From the NCBI GenBank assembly GCA_963989245.1, contig OZ022342.1, positions 40,713,442 through 40,777,441 of the forward strand: a DNA stretch of 64,000 nucleotides, in the 5' to 3' direction. Positions 21,713 to 32,644 of the stretch are shown here, piece by piece (the stretch's first letter is position 1; each line of letters opens with the position of its first letter). A program made the position numbers and the translations under genes. The notes beneath the pieces are model-generated. The model was given only the letters and a program-made list of their open reading frames with translations. It did not search any database and had not been told where the DNA came from. This DNA is from Nansenia antarctica. Taxonomy: Eukaryota; Chordata; Actinopteri; Argentiniformes; Microstomatidae.

Positions 21713-21905
21713 GGGCGCTTAGGTGGCGTAGCGTACTAAGCGTTGACCACGTAACCGCAGGGTTCCCGGTTCGTTTCCGGCCGCGGACATATCCTGCATG
21801 TCATCCCTTCTCTCTCTGTCACCCATCCTTCCTGTCAAATCTCTACTGTCTCTATCACAATAAAAAGACAAATATGAGTGGGACTGCCCCACTCAGAAAA
21901 AAAAG
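21713..21905 (+). mobile_element. tRNA-derived SINE (second family)
   Basis: The head starts gggcgcttaggtggcgtagc, with box B ggttcgtttccgg (one base off consensus), a ctctctctgt body and an A-rich tail. Nearly the same sequence is at 26582-26785. Confidence 0.85.
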
Positions 21906-22112
21906 AAAAGAAAAAGGTGATCCAACTATTGTATGTCAACCGGATTCACTCCATTTAAAGTGGCTCAATATATCAATGTCTTTCTTTCTTTTTTTATCTT
22001 GGTGGACAATTTGGATAAGTACAGTTTAACAAAAGTAAATGTTGCAATTCCTATTGGACTGATTTGAATCCAACAGTCCGTTTCTCTGTCTCCCTCTCTC
22101 ACTCTCACACAG

Positions 22113-22352
22113 CAGTGGGCGTCTCTCTATCAGCCACTCACATTCCACGGGGACCCCAACAACGTGGCTGACCTGGCTAGAGGGGAGCCCCCCATCAACA
22201 AGCTGGACCCGGGGAGAGCCTTCAGGGGCAGAGCCAAGCCGCCCGCCCCCAAGAAGAAACAGTCGGGCCAGGGAGGGTTTGGCGGTGGAGGAGGAGGAGG
22301 CGCCACCAAGGGCCTGGGGGGCTCTGGGAGGCACAGTGGGGCCCGGCGATGA
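22113..22352 (+). CDS. tpgs2: tpgs2 last coding exon (E) with stop
   Basis: After the acceptor ctcacacag the frame begins QWASLYQPLTF, as in other TPGS2 proteins. It passes through DPGRAFRGRAKPPAPKKKQ and ends in a glycine-rich tail (GGFGGGGGGGATKG) with stop TGA at 22350-22352. Mammalian TPGS2 has a Ser/Pro/Gly-rich tail in this position, so the tail is weakly constrained. The five exons seen give about 243 residues. A MITE begins only 22 bp after the stop, so it probably lies in the 3' UTR. Confidence 0.92.
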   Translation, partial: QWASLYQPLTFHGDPNNVADLARGEPPINKLDPGRAFRGRAKPPAPKKKQSGQGGFGGGGGGGATKGLGGSGRHSGARR

Positions 22353-22373
22353 AGAGCGCCCCCCCTCCCAACC

Positions 22374-22918
22374 TACAGTATTTTCGGAGTATAAGTTGCA
22401 TCAGTAAAAAAATGCGCCACGAAGAGGAAAAAACACATATAAGTCGCACTGGACTATAAGTCGCATTTATTTAGAAATACATTTCACAAAATCCAAGACC
22501 AAGAACAGACATTTAATCTGGAAAGGCAAGTTATTCAACTACAAAATAGAACACAGAACAACAGGCTGAATAGGTGTCCGGTATGTTAACGTAACACATT
22601 AAGTTATTCAGCTACACAATAGCATAAAGAACATACCTGGGAGGCTGAATAGGCTAAATTAACATAACAAGCCAGCGAGTCCAACAAGCAAGTTACCGGT
22701 AAGCAAGTTCACCAAGCTCCTTCATTTATTCAGTGGTACAGCAGCAGCATATAGTTGTCACAAGCCCAGAGCGCCCTCTCGCGGCTGTTTACTCCTTGGT
22801 TCATGTCAGTCAGTATGAAATTATATATTTTTTTATATATAAGTCGCACCTGACTATAAGTCGCAGGACCAGCCAAACTATGAAAAAAAGTGTGATTTAT
22901 AGTCCGGAAAATACGGTA
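22374..22918. mobile_element. TA-target MITE in or just after tpgs2 3' UTR
   Basis: Inverted termini: left tacagtattttcggagtata, right ttatagtccggaaaatacgg plus ta. Internal subterminal repeats read actataagtcgca. It is related in structure to 16721-18242. It has no coding sequence. Confidence 0.8.
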
Positions 22919-23067
22919 CTCATGGTCAGGGCCTGGAGTATTTCCTGGTTACATTAGAGCACCAGGACAATTTGCAATGTTGTATCACCATCAAAGCTTC
23001 CAGTTCTGAAAGAGCCACACTGCTTCCAAGGAAGGTGGGGATGACGCTAGTCAGGTATTTGTGTGTG

Positions 23068-23069
<2 letters not shown>

Positions 23070-23104
<35 letters not shown>
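23070..23104 (+). repeat. (GT)n microsatellite
   Basis: A pure GT run of about 35 bp following an imperfect GT stretch. Confidence 0.9.
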
Positions 23105-23105
<1 letters not shown>

Positions 23106-23627
23106 AGAGAGAGAAAGAGCAGGATATGTCTATATCCTTTGCTGCTAGTTCCTGTGAAGCCTTGAGGGCCATCGCCGTCTTTGTATTTATTAATAAGTAA
23201 GTAATGGTAACAGTGAATACCATCAAATAAAAGCAGAGAATCTCTACTTTAACCTCATTGTAAATGTTTGATTTAATGACTCTGTACACAGGGCACTGTA
23301 TGAGGGTCCATGGTTACCTTAGTTATTAAAGGCCAATCAGAATTTGTTGAGTTGAATCAGTGTCATTTTCATGTTGTGTCCCTTGACTTCCTCTACTGAT
23401 GATTCCAAAGAGTGAGAGTGTTGTAGAAGATATTTCCGTAGATACAGTATGTGTGCCCATTTGGTCAGATTTGTCCGTGGGAGCTGTGTTGAAAAATAAT
23501 TTCACAATTATTGCTCCTCAGACTTGTTCCTGTTCGTGACTCCATGGTACCCTATTGGTTGAACCCTGTCTTGACTGACGGTCTGTTCTCCAATCTATCT
23601 GCTTAGAGGGATTTTCTCGACCAGGTT

Positions 23628-23867
23628 CAGTCTGATGGGCAGGGTTCTCCAGCTCCCTGACTCCTACTCCAGACACAGTCTGATGGGCAGGGTTCTCCAG
23701 CTCCCTGACTCCTACTCCAGACACAGTCTGATGGGCAGGGTTCTCCAGCTCCCTGACTCCTACTCCAGACACAGTCTGATGGGCAGGGTTCTCCAGCTCC
23801 CTGACTCCTACTCCAGACACAGTCTGATGGGCAGGGTTCTCCAGCTCCCTGACTCCTACTCCAGGCA
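23628..23867 (+). repeat. 48-bp minisatellite, five copies
   Basis: Five near-identical 48-bp units (cagtctgatgggcagggttc onward). Because 48 is a multiple of three, frames stay open on both strands (RELENPAHQT on the minus, RVLQLPDSYS on the plus). It lies between tpgs2 and aqp10. Confidence 0.95.
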
Positions 23868-24012
23868 GTCTGATTCAGTTACCTCCTGGTAGTCTTCCTC
23901 TGGGAGGGAGTTGCCAGTGTACGGGTATTAGCTAATCCACCCCTTAGCTGAGCCTCACACATACACACACCTCAGCTGAGCCTCACACACACACACACAC
24001 CTCAGCTGGGCC

Positions 24013-24217
24013 TCACACACACAACTCGGCACAGAGGCTCTTCTGCTTCTCTAGAGACCCCGCCTCCACCTCCTCCTCCTCCGTGTCCTGTAGCGCCCTC
24101 CTCTGGTGGTGAGGGGAGGGGTGATGCAGCTCCACAAACACCTTGTAGACGGCAGCACCTATGACCCCACCCACCAGTGGTGCCACGACTGGCACCCACC
24201 ACCAGCCATTACCTGCC
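24013..24217 (-). CDS. aqp10: aqp10-like exon 6 (last) with stop
   Basis: The exon follows acceptor ctccaccag (minus strand) and completes a split Arg codon. It encodes AGNGWWWVPVVAPLVGG, the conserved extracellular loop E end and sixth membrane helix of AQP3/7/9/10. A cytosolic tail with an acidic run (DTEEEEVEAGS) follows, ending CAELCV and TGA. The WWWVPVVAPLVG stretch is closest to AQP10. Confidence 0.92.
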
Positions 24218-24540
24218 CTGGTGGAGAGATGGGAGAAGGGGAAAGAGGTCAATCAAAAAGCTGGGAGTTTGGGGAGTTTGTCCCATTGCATTCTTTTTAG
24301 AGGTGTTGACACGATTCAAAAAAATGAATCTAATTAATTAGAGGCTTTGTAATTAATTAATCGAAATGAATCACACTTTAATCGCATATCAATTATTTGA
24401 CACGAGAAGCAACAGTTTTCAATTCAAATGGATTTGGTATACGAGTGAATCAATGAATAGACATATACAGAAGTTTAAAGCAGCAAAATCCAGTTTATTT
24501 TAGCTACCCAGACCAACAGATCACACAATGTACCTAACCT

Positions 24541-25646
24541 GGGGCCTCATTCATAAAGAAGTACTTGAACGTCATCTTTGACTTTCACGTAAGCACAGTT
24601 TTCTAAACGGACGTAAGCATTATTTATAAAACGGGCTGAGATGGTTTAAAGTTGCGTACGTGCTTCCTTCTATAAATACCAACGCAGGTAAAAATGAACG
24701 CAGGTGAATGAGGTTTGTATTAACACCCTGTGATAGAGGCTGAATTATAGCGGCTGAATTAAGACAAGTGCTATAATATAGGGTAGGCGTTCGTCTGGAA
24801 GTGGGAGAGGGCAGAGAAGGGTGGCTTCTCTGTAAGTTGCATTTGTAACGTTTGATCATGACAACTAACCAGGCACACAGGCACATGCTTATACTCTACT
24901 CAAGTTGTAAAAGAAAATCAGGGGAGGTGGTGGATTTTATAAGAGGACAATTTTAGCATCCCCTCGCCAGTGACTTCAGTGTCAGTAACTGTCATTGCAT
25001 GTGTGCGTGCCCCCTCGCACCTTGAAATAGCAGTAATACCACGTTCATTGATAAAATGACATTAAGTATGGAAAGAGGGGGGTGATTTCGACTGTTTTTA
25101 TTTCAGGGGGGATGCCATCCCCCCTCAACTCGAGTGCTGCTTATACTGTAATAATATAATGGTCTTATTCTTATCAGGTGGTCTTATTCTTATATGGCTG
25201 CTCACTCCCTGACACCGGAGAAAATCGAGTATAATTTAGAGCTTGGCCGGGCAAGGTCCGTTGTGGAACGCACTAGGCATGTTGAAGGGGAGATAGACAG
25301 CTCCGGAGGGATATAAAGGAAGACTGAAATACAATCAGAAACATCAGTTCCTTTTAAATCTTGAATTAAACTCATTTTCTCGGCTGATAACAACATCGTT
25401 AATTTTATTACGAGCCACTTGCATGAATTACAGTAGGCAGTGCGGCTCACATGCCTGTAATAACTCCGCATAACCAGTAGGTAATGTGCGTAAGCAAGTT
25501 GAATACTCGACGTCGAGCTACGATCGTTTCCACGATCAAATTGACTCACGTTGAAATTGTATAAATCACTACGTTGACGTGGTTTTCTATGTACGACACG
25601 GGTAAGATCAACATTTGATCTAAGCACCCGTTATGAATGAGGCCCC
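24541..25646. mobile_element. Harbinger-like element in aqp10 intron 5
   Basis: The ends ggggcctcattcat and, reversed, ggggcctcattcataac form a terminal inverted repeat. The plus strand at 25206-25320 encodes IEYNLELGRARSVVERT, resembling the RxxVER region of HARBI1-type transposase. Related copies are at 32645-33788 and 40612-41025. Confidence 0.7.
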
Positions 25647-25924
25647 TAATGTTATAATAAATAATAATAATAATAATAGTAAAAAGCGATTAAAATGCGT
25701 TAAAAACGTTAATACGTAATTCTTTCTGTAATTTAATTAATTGAAATGAACGTGTCCCAGCCCTGTCCCAGCCCTAATTCTTTTATCTACATCTTGTGGG
25801 CTGGCACCAGTTCATGTTGATTTTAAATGTATCTTTGTGCTACATGCAATAACTGCTGTGATACAAAGTTAAGGATACCTTTTGTTCATCAAAGTGTCTT
25901 GTGTGTGGGGGGGGTGGAATTGTT

Positions 25925-26056
25925 TATCAGAGTGACGGCTCTGTGAAAGAAGCTGTTCTGGAGCCTGCTGGTGCTGGTCAGACACTAAACTGCATTTCAT
26001 TGTCTGGTACATGTACTCTGCAATGACAATAAAGTTGAATCTAATCTAATCTAATC
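25925..26056 (+). mobile_element. LINE 3' tail
   Basis: A short 3' end: tctgcaatgacaataaagtt followed by (GAATCTAATCTA)-type repeats. No coding part remains. It lies in aqp10 intron 5. Confidence 0.65.
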
Positions 26057-26306
26057 TACTCCCCTGTTATTGACCAATGAAAACCCGGGTTGAGTTCAGG
26101 AAGGTGCAATGTACTGAATGTTGCAGATCATTCTAGGAATAGAGTTGACATCATTCCTTACTCGACTGAGTCATACCAAGTCTTTTGAACACAATATATT
26201 TCTGGAACATTGCCAGAAACACCCTCCTGAACAGGTCCCTTCACTGCCCCGTGTCCCACGCCTCCCCAACACCAACCCAGGTCCAGCATATCGCTAGGCT
26301 ACATAC

Positions 26307-26524
26307 CTGAACACCTCTGGACCCCATCCGGCTATAGCGGTGAAGATTCTGGGCCCCAGGTCGCGGGTGGGGTTGATGGCGTAGCCGCTGTTACTCCCCA
26401 GGGAGATGCCCAGGAGGAGCACCAGGAGGCCTACAGCCACGGGCTCCCCGCCTGGCGGAGCCGGCTGGTTCCTCTGGTCAGACAGGGCCGTCAAGCACAG
26501 CAACAGCATTGCAGTGCCGACCAC
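26307..26524 (-). CDS. aqp10: aqp10-like exon 5
   Basis: A 218-bp exon with minus-strand acceptor catctag and donor AGGTATGT, phase 0 in and phase 2 out. It encodes membrane helix 5 (VGLLVLLLGISLGSNSG) and the second pore half-helix, YAINPTRDLGPR. The usual NPA is NPT here. The Arg-Asp after it is the mark of aquaglyceroporins. RIFTAIAGWGPEVF follows, as in AQP10. Confidence 0.93.
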
Positions 26525-26581
26525 CTAGATTGAACAAACACACACACAGTGACAAAACAGAGTTAAGTATGTAGGAACACA

Positions 26582-26785
26582 GGGCGCTTAGGTGGCGTAG
26601 CGGACTAAGCGTTGACCATGTAACCGCAGGGTTCCCGGTTCGATTCCGGCCGCGGACATATCCTGCATGTCATCCCTTCTCTCTCTGTCTCTCACCCATA
26701 CTTCCTGTCATATCTCTACTGTCTGTATCACAATAATAAAAAATAAAAATATGAGTAGGACTGCCCCACTCAGAAAAAAAGAAGA
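26582..26785 (+). mobile_element. tRNA-derived SINE (second family)
   Basis: Nearly identical to 21713-21905, with a better-preserved box B (ggttcgattccgg) and an A-rich tail. It lies in aqp10 intron 4, antisense to the gene. Confidence 0.87.
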
Positions 26786-26796
26786 AAAAAGTATAT

Positions 26797-26932
26797 AGGA
26801 ACACAGACACACACAGAGAGAGAACAGCGGTCTGATAGAGATATTGGGAGATAGATAGTACTGTAGGAACACAGACACACACAGAGAGAGAACAGCGGTC
26901 TGATAGAGATATTGGGAGATAGATAGATAGTA
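26797..26932 (+). repeat. 68-bp tandem duplication
   Basis: Two copies of a 68-bp unit starting aggaacacagacacacacag, directly after the SINE. Confidence 0.93.
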
Positions 26933-27198
26933 CTGTAGATAGTACTGTAGATGGCGTACAATTGCTCAACAACAATGACAACAACAAGTCAACTATAACT
27001 CTGGTGATGCAACAACTAAGATTGTTTTGTGGAACAGTTGTTAACAGTTGAACATCTATAAACCATGACTGTTTCTTTGCTCAAAGAGACATTCCCCCCC
27101 CCCCCAAAGCCATAAGATGAGTAGGGCCTGAAAGACCTGTTCAGAAGGTTTGAAGATGAGGTGTGCAGAGGAAGTGAGATGACTCTGTTCCTGCTCAC

Positions 27199-27317
27199 CT
27201 GGTCCAGGAAGCCAGCGTGTAAGGAGAGATAAGGGGCTGGATATGTCGCGAAGATCCCAGCCGTGGCTTTAGGGCCGGTGACGGTCAGGTTCCCTCCACA
27301 GTAGTGATATATGGCAT
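27199..27317 (-). CDS. aqp10: aqp10-like exon 4
   Basis: A 119-bp exon between minus-strand acceptor ttttttcag and donor CAGGTGAGC. It encodes GGNLTVTGPKATAGIFATYP and APYLSLHAGFLDQ, the extracellular loop C typical of AQP10 and its glyceroporin relatives. NLT is a potential N-glycosylation site. Confidence 0.94.
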
Positions 27318-27601
27318 CTGAAAAAAGTGACAAGATACTGTAGGTTCATTCGCACATCTGTGAGTCTGAGAAGCAAATTATTTAATAAATAAAATGTTCA
27401 GCATTATAGAACAAGAGAAACAAAACACAACGAACGGCAGCACATTTCAATCATCTGTTTTAATTTGTGGTTCAATGTTACAATATGTATAGGCTTGACT
27501 GTTATCATACCTTTCCAGTGATAATATTGGCACCATAAAATACATGACAAATGGAATTCTTCCCCCAACAAAAGGGTTCTCACGGTCTTCTATGTGCTTA
27601 C

Positions 27602-27739
27602 CGTAGTAAACGGTGTGGACAGTCCCCGCTGCCAGGAATGAACCTATCAACTGAGTGACCACATAGAGGGGAAGCATCTTCCAGCCAAGATGACCAAAGA
27701 GACACATGGTAAATGATACTGCCGCATTCATGTGAGCCC
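27602..27739 (-). CDS. aqp10: aqp10-like exon 3
   Basis: A 138-bp exon, phase 1 at both ends, between acceptor tctctctcag and donor ACGGTAAGC. It encodes the first pore half-helix, GAHMNAAVSFTMCLFGHLGW, then membrane helix 3 (LPLYVVTQLIGSFLAAG). The canonical NPA is NAA, the variant known from AQP7. Confidence 0.93.
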
Positions 27740-27985
27740 CTGAGAGAGAGAGAGAGAGAGAAACAACATGACTTTTAGATGTTATAATATATGTGTTGTG
27801 CTTTTACGGGTGATAACATTGCGTTAAGTAGTTAAATTAAGGAACAACTGAATGTGCTGTTTACGCCCTCCTTTTATCTAGTTTCAATCAGGGACAACAT
27901 AGTTATGAAAAGCATTTGCAGTTGCTTGTATTAAAGACTGCCACCTTGATCAGTGGGGGAATGAAGCATGACAGTGTTATCATAC

Positions 27986-28112
27986 CTGAAACCCTTCCGC
28001 CGACGTGAACCCCCATGGCCACGCCCAAGCCGAACCCCAAGTTGATACTGAGGTAATCTCCGAAGGCTCCCCCCCCAGTCACCACCTGCGCCACGGAGCC
28101 CAGACCAAACAC
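27986..28112 (-). CDS. aqp10: aqp10-like exon 2
   Basis: A 127-bp exon with acceptor tgttccag and donor CAGGTATG. It encodes the end of helix 1 (VFGLGSVAQVVTGG) and helix 2 (INLGFGLGVAMGVHVGGRVSG), including the GGxVSGAH start that runs into exon 3. It matches AQP10 in position and phase. Confidence 0.93.
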
Positions 28113-28133
28113 CTGGAACACACACACAAGCAA

Positions 28134-28260
28134 ATCAAATCAAATCAAATTTTATTTGTATAGCGCATTTCTTACAAGATGCAACTCAATGCGCTTCACA
28201 TACTGACAGAGCTGCAAGCAGGCAAAAGTAAAAACCTGTACAGTGTGTAGCCAGGAAAAT
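28134..28260 (-). mobile_element. L2-type LINE 3' end
   Basis: A (ATTTG)n-type tail (caaatcaaatcaaatcaaat) followed by tttatttgtatagcgcattt, the common fish LINE 3' UTR sequence, with no coding part. Confidence 0.65.
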
Positions 28261-28482
28261 TCCCTTGCAGCCCTCTACTCATAGAGCGACTACTACCAGT
28301 TTGCCTACCAGCACCCAGCGGTGGACCCCACCCCCCCACCCCCAGGGAGCCCCCACCGCCCCACACACCCAGCCTGCCCCACCACCAGCACACCCGGCCC
28401 AGCCAAGCAAGCACAGACCATAAAGGCCCCGCACCAGGCTAGCCAAGCAGGTGCCCCAGCGGGCAAGCAACGTCCACTAACT

Positions 28483-28746
28483 TGCTGCTTCTCTTGAGGT
28501 CTCTGTTGTCCATCTGTTTTTAATTGCAGCGCTGTCCTTTTAGAGTATTTTTCATGGATTAACTGAACAAATCTGTTCCAGTAATTGTACGACATCTGTT
28601 AGTGAACGTTGCTTGTGTCTGTGATGTCATACAATTACTGGAACACGTTTGTTCAGTTAATCCATGAAAAAGACTCTAAAAGGACAGCGCTGCAATTAAA
28701 AACAGATGGACAACAGAGTTCAAAGCAGACCTCAAGAGAAGCAGCA
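28483..28746. repeat. Long inverted repeat (hairpin) in aqp10 intron 1
   Basis: Arms of about 114 and 125 bp (28483-28596 and 28622-28746) are complementary over most of their length, with a 25-bp spacer and one 10-base insertion in the right arm. Matching pairs include ttttagagtatttttcatgg and ccatgaaaaagactctaaaa. Confidence 0.92.
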
Positions 28747-29009
28747 AAGCAGTCATATGCTTTCTAAAAGGTGTCTCTGTTAAAACCAGGCTGTTCAGAG
28801 TGTCTGAATGTTTAAGACAGACTTATTCAAGCGATTATTCAATCAAACAGTTGGTAACAGCAAAAAACACCAATACACCAATGGTTTATGCCACAATAAA
28901 AATCGAAAGCTCCTTACACAAATACTCTAAACGACAAGAGTACACTGCCGTGTGTGTGTGCCAAGTTCTCTCCCATGCGCTCAGAATAGGATTTGATGTA
29001 CAGTAACAG

Positions 29010-29550
29010 CTGGTGACCATGTGACACAGCACACCGGGGCAGCAGCATGGGGAGAAATGTCATGAACTTCTCTTTCCAAAACCATGGGCATTCATATGGA
29101 GCTGGTCCCATCTCTGCTGCTATAACAGCTTCCACTCTTCTGGGAAGACTTTCTACTAGATTTTAGAATATGGTTGCGGAGGATTTGCTCCCATTCAGCC
29201 ACAAGAGCATTAATGAGGTCGGGCACTGATGTTGGGTGAGAAGGACTGGCTCGCAGTCGGCGTTCCAATTCATCCCAAAGGTGTTGGATGGGGTTGAGGT
29301 CAGAGCTCTGTGTGCAGGCCAGTCAAGTTCTCCCAGACCAAACTCGGCAAACCATGTCACTATGGACCTCACTTTGTGTATGGGGGTATTGTCATGCTGA
29401 AACTGGAAAGGGCCTTCCCCAAACTATTGCCCCAAAGTTGGAAGCGTACAATTCTCTAGAATCACATTGTATGCTGTAGCATTAAGATTTCCCTTCACTG
29501 GAACTAAGGGGCCTAGCCCAAACCATGAAAACAGCCCCAGACGATATTTG
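29010..29550 (-). mobile_element. Tc1-like transposon fragment
   Basis: The minus strand encodes the Tc1/mariner transposase C-terminus (NPIQHLWDELERRLRAS, VPDLINALVAEWEQIL) including the terminal Glu region of the DDE domain. The rest of the transposase is degraded or absent. It is the same family as 19573-20998. It lies in aqp10 intron 1. Confidence 0.78.
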
Positions 29551-29935
29551 TTTTATTCATTCCTAAGTGCGTGTGCGTGTGTGTGTACGTGCGTGTGTGT
29601 GTGTATATGTGAGAGAGAGAGAGAGAGAGAGGTCGACCATGTTATCACAGGGTCAAAAGCATGACATTCATAATCAATACCCTATGACTCCTCAAGACTA
29701 GCGTGCCAAAGCAAACCACACAAGCATATGAACACTTTATAAGTGTGAAAGCATATACTGTATACCTAAAACATATAAGACAACATGCACTGCGTGTGAC
29801 TGTGTTTAGAAAGTATAAATACCATGTAGTGTAAGGGAGTAGGTGGATTAACATACATAGAGGAAAGCATGACAGGTATAATACAGCAATGCTGTATACA
29901 GGTAGCGATGATGCTCTCTGAAAAGATTGTCTTAC

Positions 29936-30052
29936 CATCATGATATAGGTGCTAAGGGTTTCTGCAAGTCCCACCCGGACATATTCATTCTTCATAGAGA
30001 ACTTAGGCCACATTCTGCATCTCCCATGCGCTTGAACGCCACCCTTTTCCAT
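29936..30052 (-). CDS. aqp10: aqp10-like exon 1 (start codon)
   Basis: The exon begins MEKGGVQAHGRC and encodes NEYVRVGLAETLSTYIMM, the start of membrane helix 1, ending at donor ATGGTAAGA. The start at 30052 has a good context (A at -3, G at +4). An in-frame ATG at 30073 has T at -3 and would add seven residues. With exons 2-6 the protein is about 307 residues, near the usual 290-300 of aquaglyceroporins. It should form a membrane channel for water, glycerol and urea. Orthology to aqp10a or aqp10b cannot be decided here. Confidence 0.85.
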
Positions 30053-30073
30053 TGTATGCACTGAGTCTTTCAT

Positions 30074-31005
30074 TTATTTATTTATCTCTCTCTCTCTCAC
30101 TTTCCTCTCGTCCAGCTGATTGTGTTTCTCGTATTCACACTCTCGAGTCACGCTCAAGTTCAGTCCTCTGATGGTCGTCCGGTTATCCGTAGGAATGTGG
30201 AGTAGGGTAGCTCACAAAGACCACACTCCACAAATTGGCCAATCGATACAAAGCGTTGTTTGTGTATGCCTCTCTCTCTCTCTCTCTCTTTTCTCCCTCC
30301 TGTCACCCACCCTCTCTCCTCTAGCCCTGCCTCTGGTGTGTCCTTATCCCTTATCCCTTGTCCCCTTTTTATGGCCGCCTCTCCTCCTCCCCCTTTCACA
30401 CACACTCACACACAGTCGACAGGGGGTTTGCCTAAGGGGGAGGGGGCAGAAAAATGTGGTGTGTCCAAAGGAAGTTGTCCAGTTACCACATCAACCCACT
30501 TTTTTTGCATTTTGGATTACATTACACAACAAATTAGGGAACAATTCAAAAGCAGCAGGATACGACAAATTAGATGTGTTTTATAGGATATGATAAATCT
30601 ATTTAAATTGAATCAGAAGATTGAATTCTGATTGTTTTGTGCCATGGTGATATAATACATGCACAGGACTCTAATGGCCCTAATGCTATCCTTCCCCTTT
30701 AATCGGAATATCCATCACAAAGTAAAAACTCTGTTTGTTATGTAGACTGATCAAAGAGTCTTATAAACAAACAATTGTAGATTCAATGAAATATTAACAA
30801 TGACAAAATCTCTCCCACTAAAGTCTTTCAACAAGATCAACTAACTTCGATTCATTTATAGGGCTGGTTTCCTGGCCATTCATGAAGCATAGTCTTACAC
30901 TAAAAATCAGTTGAATGTGTCCGGGACACTGAGCCATATGCTACCTTATGCTACTCAGTCTGATTCTTACACTAATATTTTTATGGAAGTTCACGTAATG
31001 AATAA
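30074..31005. other. aqp10 upstream region, no gene seen
   Basis: It contains CT-rich runs at 30086 and 30272. No clear TATA box or other promoter motif can be assigned with confidence. Confidence 0.5.
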
Positions 31006-31006
31006 G

Positions 31007-31790
31007 TAAGTAAGTAAGTAAGTAAAATGTATTTCTATAGCACCTATACCAGACCAGGGGTCACAAAGTGCTTTACATACAAGAACATAATAAAAGAGCA
31101 AAAAGTCATAGCAGGTTAAAATAGGCAAACAAGTGAAAATAAGAACAAGTAACAAACAACAAGTGTACAACAATATCAACAGGACACAGAAAGACAGGCT
31201 TTTGGGGTTAGCCAAATATAGGACAGTCTTTAGCTGTTTTTTAAAAGAGACTGAGAGACCTACTGGGGCTGTAAGGACGCAGTAGGTCACAGATGTATGC
31301 TGGTGCCTGACCATGGAGGGCTCTGTAGGTGATGACCAGAACCTTGAAATGAATTCTAAATTTGATGGGGAGCCAGTGTAGGGACGCTAAGATGGGAGTA
31401 ATATGACATGACTTTCTGGACCTAGTCAACAGCCTTGCAGCTGCATGTTGGACCATTTGTAGCCGGCCCAGGGTGGATGCATCGAGGCAGGTGAACAGGG
31501 AATTGCAATAGTCCAATCGGGATGATACAAAAGTGTGAATGACCAACTCTCTATTCCAACTGTGCGTGGGACACCACAGACCGAAGTTTAGCAATATTGC
31601 GCAGATGGAAAAAACAGGTACGTGTCAGTGATCTGATGTGATGATCAAAGTGCATGTGTTGGTCAAAAATAACACCAAGGTTTCTGAGCTTAGAGCTGTT
31701 GACAGGGTCCCCATGCATGTAGCAATTTTTGGAATCCCAAAAAAACAAACAACTAATCAATAATTATCATTGTGTAAATGAGTAGTGAAT
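31007..31790 (-). mobile_element. L2-like LINE 3' part
   Basis: The tail is (TTAC)n on the minus strand (aagtaagtaagtaagtaa). Codons in two frames give LRNLGVIFDQHMHFDHHI and FVSSRLDYCNSLFTCLD, LQMVQHAAARLLTRSRK, ITPILASLHWLPIKFRI: an L2-type reverse-transcriptase C-terminus with one frameshift. Confidence 0.85.
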
Positions 31791-31799
31791 AGCTGATGT

Positions 31800-32640
31800 G
31801 TAAAAACAACACCAACATTTTTCTATTCGTTGTTACAATTCAAGTTAAGTTACATTGAGGTACACAACCACGTAGTTCCTAACAAGTGCAAATGTGTTCC
31901 ATATTATGAGTAACATTGAACAGTGAGCTTCTGGTAATTCTACAAGTCAAGTTGTAGAAGCCGCTGTGACCTGTTGCCTTTGACCTTTGCATACAGCCAA
32001 TTGATCCAAACACAAACTTATGACGCTTGAAATTATCTGTTGGGTAATAGCAGTCGGTCGAAAATCACAAGACATTGACTCACTTACCACTACAAAGTCA
32101 CCGTTTCCAGCAGCGATCACAAGAATTGTTGAACCCTAAAAAGGTCCTCTAAATGATTACAACATAGGAAGGAAGCATTTCAAAACTTAGCAAGTTAGGG
32201 AGAGTTAAGGAGAGGTCCCAAAGTAAGGAACTCAAAAGTATGGTACCATACTGTTTGATTTGAGTCTAATGACTTTGTTAGGCCTACATGTGAAACAACA
32301 TTGACCGTAACGACACAGATGTAGTTAGTGTTGAGGAGAAAGCTCCTCTCGAGGCAATTAAGTATAGCATGGACCAAATGTTTCTGTCTGACAGGGTTCC
32401 CCAATGCCAACCAGAGAAGCTGAGGCTGTTATATAAACATTAATCTATTTATTTTCTATTTATGTATCTATTCTCTTTTCTCTTTTCTGTATTTTTTAAT
32501 GCTATATGTAAAGCACTTTGAATTGACCCTGTTGTGTGAAATGTGCTACACAAATAAACTTGCCTTGCCCCCTTTCTTCCCATTTCTAAATGATTGAAAG
32601 AAGCTCTAGTTGGGGGGAGAGCTTCAAGAGCTGCTGACCC
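31800..32640. other. Intergenic; LINE 3' tail at 32460-32572
   Basis: A + strand L2-type tail (gtaaagcactttgaattgac ... aaataaacttgccttgcc) is the reverse of the 3' end at 19861. Nothing else is recognisable. Confidence 0.6.
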
Positions 32641-32644
32641 ATTT

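Noticed and set aside
24106..24300. Plus-strand frame over aqp10 exon 6
   Set aside because: Antisense of a well-supported exon, with no similarity seen.
27058..27120. C-rich run as a possible regulatory element near aqp10 exon 4
   Set aside because: Low-complexity intronic sequence with no motif that can be named.
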